This document shows, piece by piece, positions 56,979-64,000 of a stretch of DNA of 64,000 bases. Location: contig CP142452.1 in the NCBI GenBank assembly GCA_038049695.1, positions 107,393,001 to 107,457,000 on the forward strand. The letters run 5' to 3'. This DNA comes from Cinnamomum chago. Taxonomy: Eukaryota > Streptophyta > Magnoliopsida > Laurales > Lauraceae. Both the position numbers and the translations under genes were made by a program. The notes under the pieces were generated by a model. The model ran no database searches and was not told the DNA's origin. It saw nothing but the letters and a program-made list of their open reading frames with translations. Within the stretch, counting starts at the first letter, position 1; each line of letters opens with the position of its first letter.

Positions 56979-57969
56979 GATTGGAGTATTTACATACTGA
57001 TTGCAAACCAGCCATAATTCACAGAGATATGAAGACGGCCAACATCCTATTGAATGATAGATTTGAGGCCAAGATAGGGGACTTTGGGTTGTCCAAGGTT
57101 TTCTTCAAGGATGAAGAACAAACTCACGTTTCAACATTAGTCAAGGGAACCCCAGGGTACCTTGATCCAGAGTACGTTCTCACTTGTAATTGAATTTTCT
57201 TTCATTTACCTATCAAGAAAAACTTTGTTGTTCTCTTTTTAGGCCATGAATTTATGCCTGGTAGGCCAATCATATTTCACAGCATTCATCTCAAAGGACT
57301 GACCATAGACAGAACATGACCCCCAAAAATATAAGAGTCCTCTTTTTGAGGGATTAGATGACACCACGGGAAGAAATTTTCTGTTACGGTCAGTGGGACC
57401 CATGGAATGAACAGCATGCTTGGGTCTGCCGTGATGTTGAGGATTCTATAATTCCTCCTGTTTTAGAAGACCTTGTTGCGTAGTCATCATCATCAAGGCC
57501 TCTTCCATGTATAATTTATTCACAACTAAGTAGCTGATGTAAGAATGTTTTTCTTTGTAGGTACTTCCATTCCAACAACTTGACTCAGAAAAGCGACGTC
57601 TACGGCTTTGGAGTTGTCCTGTTAGAGATGATCACAGGCCAACCCCCAATTATCCGAAGTAAAAAAAATAATGAGAAGAAGAGCCTAGTCGATTGGGCAA
57701 GGCCTACAATTGTAACAAGAGGAGACATACAAGTCGTTCTGGACCCAAGGTTGGAAGGTGACTATGATGCTAATTCCCTTTCGAAAGTAGCAGAAATTGC
57801 GCTAGCGTGCACATCACCAACATCCATAGAGAGGCCGACCATGACTGAGATTGTAGCCGTGTTAAAGCATTGTCTAGGAACTGAGACACTTGCTAAAATA
57901 AGCTGCAGTTTGGAGATCGGACAAGTGGAAACGATGTCCGGCTTTTCTTCCGTACTCTTACCAAGGTAG
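56979..57969 (+). CDS. Exons 12-13: kinase C-lobe and end
   Basis: Exon 12 (56979-57171) holds the catalytic loop [17 protein letters not shown] and GTPGYLDPE. Exon 13 (57561-57969) holds [35 protein letters not shown]-type [11 protein letters not shown] and [12 protein letters not shown], then a C-terminal tail of about 30 residues and TAG. The RD (His-Arg-Asp) form and all catalytic residues (K in exon 9, D in HRD, D in DFG) are preserved, so decay has not yet reached the active site. Confidence 0.9.
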
Positions 57970-58560
57970 TGGGACTTGGCATCACATGCAGTTCCAGTTC
58001 CAGTTCCAGTTCACGGAATGATTTTCAGATGCTCCTTTAGATGGCTTCTGTGCGATAGAAGCTTTCAAATCTAAATAGTAACAGATCTCGCATCCCGTAA
58101 TAATGACTTAGTGTGATACTATGTGGAGTCCCCTGTTTACTTGCTATTGCAGACTTTGAACTGTTACATTTGGTTGTTTATGCAAATTTAAGTACTTTTC
58201 AACTAGGTTGACTTGTTCTTTAGATTTGTGGCATTAACAGTGTATTTACTTGGTAACACTGGCAACATATATTTGCATATGATATACAATTATTAAAAGT
58301 TTAAGGATCTGTCTTCTTTCCAACTGAAGAAACCAAATAGTTCTTTCTTGAACTCAAAACTCCAAAAGATTTTATTAATAATAAATCCAATTAAAGAAAA
58401 GCAGATAACACTCTGCTGTCTGCACGTCTCAAAACTGTTAGACTTAGTGGTTTGGGGCGCACTGCCATGCCACCAAACAGGCCTCAACCACTTATAGATT
58501 CAAACATGTTTTCAATTGTCTCAAAACCCTAGAAATTATTAAGTGGATCTATTTTACATT
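57970..58560 (+). repeat. 3' flank of the receptor kinase, shared with two other places
   Basis: AGTTCCAGTTCCAG and GATGCTCCTTTAGATGGCTT recur at 63325-63395. TTACATTTGGTTGTTTATG and GACTTGTTCTTTAGATTTG recur at about 170-240 and 63485-63545. This marks duplicated gene ends. Confidence 0.75.
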
Positions 58561-59277
58561 TTTAGCAGCTATAGAGAAATCTTTTGATAAATTGCTTGAA
58601 CTGTGTAGGATGGGCCACCTATTATCGTTTCAAACTGCTCAAAATAAATTTCACATGAGTGATGGACCCTCACCGATCAATCTCACAGTGGAGAGGCCCT
58701 CACTTCATGTTAAAATGCTCGAGCATTTTGGTGTAACTTTTTAATAAAGTGTATCATACATGATAAATCTTATAGTGGGCCGAAAACATACTAGAGTAAA
58801 ACTTTTTACTACTCAATGAGAAAGAGGCATCAATTATAAGCAATTCAGATTTTAAATAGGTTGACCTGGAAGATGATTTTTTTTATAATATTTTATTTAA
58901 GTGTATACTAGACATGATGAATTTTATAGTGGGCACAAAGTATATTAGAGTCAAGATTTTCAATTGCATATCCTTCTTTGACTTCCCATTTGGCCATTGC
59001 TTTAGAATCAGACCCATCCACGTCATGGTTGGGTTTGGGATCAGACCCATCCACATGACCCTATAATTCTTTACCTTTCAGGTAAATTTGAAATTGGAAA
59101 GCCCATGATGAGTAATTAATCCCATTAAATTTAATAGGGGAGATTTCACTTTTTTCCACGACAGCGGTGTATAAATGAATCTATAAAGGAGATGTTGAAT
59201 GGAAAATCATCTAAGTCAAGAAGAAAAAATAGCATAACCGATATTTTTTCTTCACACAAATACAATTCCGAAGCTTT
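58561..59277. other. Intergenic, with a local duplication
   Basis: Two diverged copies of AAGTGTATNATACATGATRAAT plus TTTATAGTGGGC occur at 58745-58780 and 58900-58935. No genes. Confidence 0.5.
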
Positions 59278-59493
59278 ATGCTAGATGAAATCCAGAGAGT
59301 ACGTGAATTACTCCAAGACAGAACACTAGATCTTGTTGTTGATCATGAATATCCAGATTTGGTAATGAGAAGGAGCCAGATTGCAGAAATATGCAAAAAA
59401 ATGGACCAAAAATGCCCAGAAGGCCTTGAAAATGTGGCTAAGAGTGCCACGTGGGACCCACTTTCCTATCCCAATCTAGATCAGTGTTCTTGA
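59278..59493 (+). other. Unrecognised 71-codon frame
   Basis: MLDEIQRVRELLQDRTLDLV and what follows is charged, helical-looking and protein-like, with a few Cys residues at the end. I recognise no family, and no splice or promoter context supports a gene. It may be a fragment of a retroelement or of a coding gene. Confidence 0.25.
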
Positions 59494-59499
59494 TGAGAT

Positions 59500-61110
59500 G
59501 AAGACCCAAAATATCTTCCTTCTAGATCAGAAATTTCTGAAAACAGACTGTATCCACAGTTTTGTATGGTTTTGATGAAAACTATTCAAAACAAATGGAG
59601 GAATGCATAAATGATCAGAAGGCCTACCATTGATTCAGTACAAACTCTGAGAAGATCTTCAAGAATTTGAGGAAAACCAGACGACCAGATTTGGGCAAAT
59701 AGCTGATGATGAGTTGATGATCCCAAGTGGGCCGCGATTGATCACAGCATCCTATACCGAGAGACCAATATATTCTAGCAATGAGAAGATGAAAATTTCT
59801 GGAATCCACGAACCTGATATCTTCTGATGATAAAAAACAGAGGAGAACTTGCTTTTGAATCTAACAGAGATCTTGCCAAGCTCTGATACCATAATAGCCA
59901 TAGAACTTTTTTTTGCTGAAAGGGTAAATATATTGAAAAGAAAGAAGGGAAGGAGGAAGAAGAATACAAGGGTCATAATTTGACCTCCAAGATAACAAAA
60001 AACAAAAAAGAGAAAACCAGACATAACTGCCGAAGAAACCAAAGCACTACTTTGGCTCTGCTAATTAGACATTGGAGGTAATTCTCAAAGAGATAAAAAG
60101 AGTGCTGAGATGGAGGCTAACAAAAGGGGAGGTCGTCTGCTTCAAGGAGAAGGTGATGGCTTCAGTTAGTTGAGCTTGTAGGGTGAGAAAAGAGCTCCTA
60201 CAATTTTCAAAAATTGCTTCATTACGAGCCTTCCATAGGTGGTATAGAACGGTGATGAAGATGGAAGCCATGACTTTGAGACCATTGGCGTCTGAATCTT
60301 TAGAGAGGGTCATCCAAATTGAGGATGCAGAGAAGCTGGAAGGAGGTGGAGCCCCTGCCACTAGAAGAAGCCAGGACCAAGTTGCAATAGCATGATCACA
60401 GTAGAAGAAGAGGTGGCTAGCTGAGTCCTCTGCTGCTCTGCAAAGAATACACCTGGAAGCAAAGGAAATACCCAGCCTCTTCAGCCAAGAATCTGTGGGG
60501 AGTCTGTTGTGCATCAAACGCCAGCCGAAGAAGTTGACTCTGTGGGGGGAGAGGTTGGTCCATATCAGCTTGGGCCATTTGAGAGGAGGAGCTCTGTGTC
60601 TAATTCTCTGCCACGCAGAGCGCAGAGAGAGGTTGCCATCGATGGTGTCTCTCCAACTGAGGGAATCGCTGATGGCAATGTTTGGAGAAAGATCCTTGAG
60701 GAGAAGAGAGAGATGCTGTTGAACAGGAGAAGGCAGGTGAGCTGGGATGACCCAGGATCCAGACTGATGAAAGGAAGAGAGCCATTGGTCTCTTGGGAAT
60801 AGATGGCCAGGGAAGCAGGTTGAGATAGGATCGCTTGCAGACCAGGAGTCATGCCAAACATTAATGCTCTAACCATTACCAAAGATCCAGGAACTACCTT
60901 GGTGTATGATAGGGGCCAGTCTGCGAATTTTCTTCCAGATGCAAGAGCCATAGCTGGTGTTCTCCAAGCTCCAAATGGGACGGAATTCGATAATAGCCAT
61001 AGAACTTGAATGGGAGAATTTGGAAAATTGGATGATCCTGTCGATCACTACTTCATTTTTAAAGTCTACTAGCCTCAATCAGCCTTAATCAAGGCATTTA
61101 CAATCTCTGT
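59500..61110 (-). mobile_element. Copia-type remnant (leader, primer site and part of LTR)
   Basis: GCTCTGATACCA at 59881-59892 is the inverse of the usual plant primer-binding site TGGTATCAGAGC, so a minus-strand element should have its LTR at higher coordinates (59893 onward, continuing beyond the LINE at 61007) and its leader below. No partner LTR or gag was found. Confidence 0.5.
59908..60989 (-). mobile_element. 5'-truncated LINE
   Basis: The minus strand encodes the C-terminus of a plant L1-type ORF2: the zinc-binding RT-associated domain with HNRLPTDSWLKRLGI, CILCRAAEDSASHLFFYCDH and LWKARNEAIFENC (60065-60517), and a preceding degraded part with frameshifts (60565-60951). A T run (59908-59915) at the low end is a short poly(A) tail. 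The flanking duplication is ATAATAGCCATAGAACT, 17 bp (59891-59907 and 60990-61006). RT and endonuclease are absent because of 5' truncation. Confidence 0.88.
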
Positions 61111-61389
61111 ATGTGGAAAGAATATAAAGAATATATGTTACAATCTTTTATACATGGAAAGGGGATACAAATAGATTGGTCAACTAATGCCCCGTGAATG
61201 GGGCAGTGGGCGTATTGTACATGGGCCTTGTCGGCCAGCTGGTGCTAACTATTCACAAACTAATGTGATCTTGGCTTTACTTTTATTTAAAAAAAAAAAA
61301 CTGAAGGGTTTTAGATTCGATTTATGCCGCCGTGCCATCGAATTGACTCCCATCTCAACAAACATTGTCAAAATCTCCAATCCAGCCCA
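61111..61389. other. Repeat shared with intron 8
   Basis: GATTCGATTTATGCC and ATTGACTCCCATCTCAACA (61313-61360) match 47430-47560 in intron 8. Otherwise nothing recognised. Confidence 0.45.
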
Positions 61390-62515
61390 TTCTTATATAT
61401 GATAGTGGCTGTTTCCAATTGGGAAATCAGCCCTAATTTGTACAATTGATTTTGACGTTTCATTTTCTTTTGACCACTCTTAATGCCCTTTATTCATTAT
61501 AACATTACAACAAATGGTGGGTACGTAGACATAATGTTCTTCATAACCAATTGAGATTAAGATGTTAAAAGAGAAACAAAATCTAGATCTAAAAGGGAAT
61601 AAAAACAGGAGAACCAATCAATTAAGATATAACATATATATAGTTGGTATACATTACAACTCGATGAAGGAGATGACGGTTTCGATGATGGCAGCAAATG
61701 GTCAAATGGGAGAATTTCTCTTCGCATTATCCCAGATCACGATCTCCACATTCTCGCAGACTGATGGACATCATAGATGAGGCTTGCCTTCAAGGAAGAG
61801 TCGATGCTATGTAATGTATGGTGAGAAAACTGGTTCCCATTCGGATAGAGTGCTAGGTAAGTGGTGGAGCATCCGAGATTCTATTTATAGACGTATGTGG
61901 CTACTTCCTCCGCAGTGGGGAGTTATTGTGGAGGAAGAAGAGAGGGGGATGAATAATAATAAGAGAGCAAACACGTGAGATTATAGGGCTCGTTTCTTTA
62001 GTTAGAATTCATAGAATTTGTGTCTGGCGGTTGTCTGAGAATTTCAAATGCTAGTATTTAAAATGCTGCGAAATCCTGGAATTCTAAATTCGTTGTTTCA
62101 TTCATGGCCTGAATTCTTACCTGAGTTCCCGGTATGCCGTCATTCGTCTTCCGGAATTCCTATGCCAAGTGAGATTTCCAAATCCTCCTTGTTAAAGTAG
62201 TTTTTTAAATACTGAGCTTTTTGGGATTTCAAATGCCTGGAATTTCAAATGCCCAGGAATTCTGGTAATGAAACATGGAATTCCTATGGGAGTAGGAGAA
62301 TGGTTGCAGAGTAGTTACTAGGGACGAGATAAGCGGAAGATAATTGTTTTCATGTTTTTTTTTATAAAAAGTGTTTTCATGAGCTAAATGGATGGGGGAC
62401 GTGGAATAAAGGGCATTAAGAGCGGTCAAAAGAAATTGAAAAAGTCAAAATCAATTGTGCAAATTGGGGCTGATTTCTCAATTGGAAACAACAACTATCA
62501 TATATAAGAATTGGT
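61390..62515. mobile_element. Inverted-repeat element, class unassigned
   Basis: About 100 bp at 61392-61492 (CTTATATATGATAGTGGCTG, CCCTAATTTGTACAATTGAT, CCACTCTTAATGCCC) is repeated in inverse at 62408-62512 with about 85-90% identity by eye. The spacer of about 0.9 kb has no recognised gene. Terminal bases and target duplication could not be fixed, so it is either a Mutator-like element or a plain inverted duplication. Confidence 0.5.
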
Positions 62516-62806
62516 GAATTTGATTTGGTTTCTGTCTTTTGGTTTTAGAGTGGATTTCAATGTCAATGATTTCTGAAGTGTTTGATTTTTTTTTTTTTAG
62601 TTTGATCATGTATTTTATTTGGATTGGATTGGTGATTTTGAAATTCTAATTTGTTAGAGAAGAATACCATTGTGAGTAGCTGCGATCTTATCTGCGTGTA
62701 ACGTACACTTTAAATATGCATATCACGCGCGTGTTTGTTATAGTGCTTATAAGAAACATAAATAAAAGAAAAGATGCAATCTCTACGAAATTTATTTTGC
62801 ATAATG
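62516..62806. other. Non-coding AT-rich
   Basis: No feature recognised. Confidence 0.35.
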
Positions 62807-63150
62807 CACTACTGAAAAAAGGACATTATATATCGGTTACGAAAACTGTCATATATCAGTTTTTCATATAACTGATATAATATCTTCAGTCAAGATTTTT
62901 TATATCAATTAATAATTTTTTATATCGGTCAATTTTTTTTATATCGGTTACATAGTAACCGATATAATAATCGCTATATATAATATCTGTTAGCAAATAT
63001 ATAATATTAATTGCTATATTTTATATCAGTTATTATGAAACCGATATTATATACACTACTAAAAAATAATAATTTTATATTGGTTTTCAAAATTCCTTAA
63101 TATTGGTTATTAGGAAAACTGATATAATATGATGCTGCTCAAAAATATCT
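62807..63150 (+). mobile_element. CACTA-like termini in direct orientation
   Basis: CACTACTGAAAAAAGGAC at 62807 and CACTACTAAAAAATAATAA at 63054 are similar left-type CACTA ends pointing the same way. Each is followed by repeats of TATATCGGTTAC/ATATTGGTTATTAG in both orientations, as in subterminal arrays. The missing right ends suggest truncation or nested deletion. The array stops where receptor-kinase sequence starts. Confidence 0.5.
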
Positions 63151-63165
63151 TATATCAAAAAACCC

Positions 63166-63322
63166 GGTCACCAAGATCCAAAGAAAGGCCGACCAGGACC
63201 GCCATTGTTGCTGAGTTAAAGGACTGTCCAGGACTGAGACAGCTGTTGAAATAAGCTCCAACCCGTAGATCGGACAAGTGGGAACGATGTCCAGCTAGTC
63301 TTCCCTACTTTTTCCAAGGTAG
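63166..63322 (+). pseudogene. Receptor-kinase C-terminal fragment
   Basis: Matches exon 13 of the kinase (57815-57969): SPRSKERPTRTAIVAELKDC aligns with its [21 protein letters not shown] small deletion then shifts the frame, and the end of the gene up to CCAAGGTAG is still recognisable as DNA. The rest of this paralogue is missing; CACTA-like sequence abuts it on the left. Confidence 0.82.
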
Positions 63323-64000
63323 TGGGACTCGGCATCACGTGTAGTTCCAGTTCCAGGTGAAGAAATGATTTTTAAATGCTCCTTTAGATGGCTTTGGTTC
63401 AGTAAAACATTTTTAAAGTTAAATAGTCATATCTCATACCATAAGAATGATATATATATATGCTACTGTGTGGTGACTTGTCACATTTGGTTGTTTATGA
63501 ATGCCTCAAGTAGTTTCTGAACGGTGATGACTTGTTCTTTAGATTTGGGGCATTACCAGTGTATTTGCATTTGCTTAATTGATAGTGTGACGCTCTCAAA
63601 ATCCAAATCAATACCAGTACCAAGCACAAACATTTATGGCATAAATGAAGAGAATTTCAATTTTAATAGATCCGAAAGACACATTAAAGAAATCACCACA
63701 GATTTAGCCACGAATGAAAATCTTTTAAGTGGTATTTCCTCATTTTTTTTAAAAAGCGGCACTATGTATCAATTTCCACCGCTGGGGCAAAGGAGGAGCA
63801 GATTCAAACGTGTTTTCGATTGTCAAATTCAAAACCCTAGAACGAAGAGGTATTCAAAGAATTCCGATTTCAATTTATAATAGGGGAAATGAAAATCAAA
63901 GTCAAAATACTTAAAAACCAAGATGAGTGCAAGGCAATTCCAGCTCCGGATGCAACTGAAATTGCCTCTTGTGTTGTAGCAGGCCCACCTAAACTGCTAA
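63323..64000 (+). repeat. 3' flank of the fragmentary receptor-kinase copy
   Basis: Continues in register with the 3' flank of the main gene (57970 onward) and, from about 63460, with 150-760. The alignment runs to the window edge, showing the same downstream DNA after three kinase copies. Confidence 0.8.

Larger units (their letters stand above)
29533..57969 (+). pseudogene. Malectin-like/LRR receptor kinase (LRR-I class), disrupted
   Basis: A 13-exon gene for a plasma-membrane receptor kinase: signal peptide, malectin-like ectodomain, short LRR block, one membrane helix, cytoplasmic Ser/Thr kinase. Exons: 29533-29602, 38771-39320, 40690-43385 (solo LTR inside), 45289-45427, 45520-45591, 46323-46394, 46482-46562, 46861-47015, 54945-56337 (foldback element inside), 56600-56726, 56818-56886, 56979-57171, 57561-57969. 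Splice phases agree throughout. Without the two insertions the exons total 886 codons with the stop, the usual size of the family. Four lesions disable it: TAA at 39256, the LTR in exon 3, the foldback element in exon 9 and TGA at 56856. A GC donor follows exon 9. Members of this class act in defence and growth signalling; the ligand here is unknown. Confidence 0.92.

Noticed and set aside
29533-57969. Functional receptor-kinase gene with unusual splicing
   Set aside because: Two in-frame stops lie in conserved positions and the insertions sit inside exons with target duplications. Splicing them out would need sites I do not see.
59278-59493. Independent small gene
   Set aside because: Protein-like but without recognised homology, promoter or splice context; kept only as a low-confidence entry.

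Overview
The window is nuclear DNA of a flowering plant. The evidence is a large receptor-kinase gene with many GT-AG introns, plant-type chromovirus (Tekay-like) and Ty1/copia retrotransposons, CACTA, hAT, Mutator-like and Harbinger-type DNA transposons, tRNA-derived SINEs, and fragments of plant housekeeping genes. The species cannot be named from the sequence. No intact protein-coding gene was found; almost everything is mobile DNA or broken gene.

Left half (1-28.5 kb): a transposon stack. A cluster of single-exon fragments of unrelated genes, all on the minus strand (Golgi SNARE GOS1, TMEM147, glucosamine-fructose-6-phosphate aminotransferase, purple acid phosphatase, plus unrecognised exons), is split by a 16.3-kb CACTA element (1720-18002, 3-bp duplication ATC). 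Inside the CACTA lies a Ty3/gypsy chromovirus (2711-15014, duplication AAATA). Inside its 3' LTR lies a 3.0-kb solo LTR of another family (10010-13016, duplication CTTCT). To the right come purine-rich DNA, the right end of a second CACTA family, an LTR-like stretch, a broken Helitron helicase-type gene with introns, and two SINEs.

Right half (29.5-58 kb): one 28-kb malectin-like/LRR receptor kinase pseudogene on the plus strand. All 13 exons can be placed. If the two exonic insertions are disregarded the exons sum to 886 codons including the stop, and the frame is broken only by two nonsense codons. A solo LTR sits in exon 3 (duplication ACTAG) and a 1.1-kb foldback element in exon 9 (9-bp duplication ATAATTTCG). 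Introns are swollen by four hAT-type elements (one carrying telomere-like repeats), two copies of a Mutator-like family, a Harbinger-type dimer and a Ty1/copia element. The 3' flank of this gene recurs at 150-760 and, with a piece of its last exon, at 63166-64000, so the locus belongs to a tandem receptor-kinase array.

Tail (58-64 kb): a copia remnant with a 5'-truncated LINE in it, an inverted-repeat element, CACTA-like termini and the receptor-kinase fragment.

The least explained signals are inside the gypsy LTRs: a block of perfect palindromes whose core differs between related LTRs while its position and palindromic character persist, and an array of small hairpins each closed by a GAAA loop. 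Both would be carried in the LTR transcript if it includes that part of the LTR.
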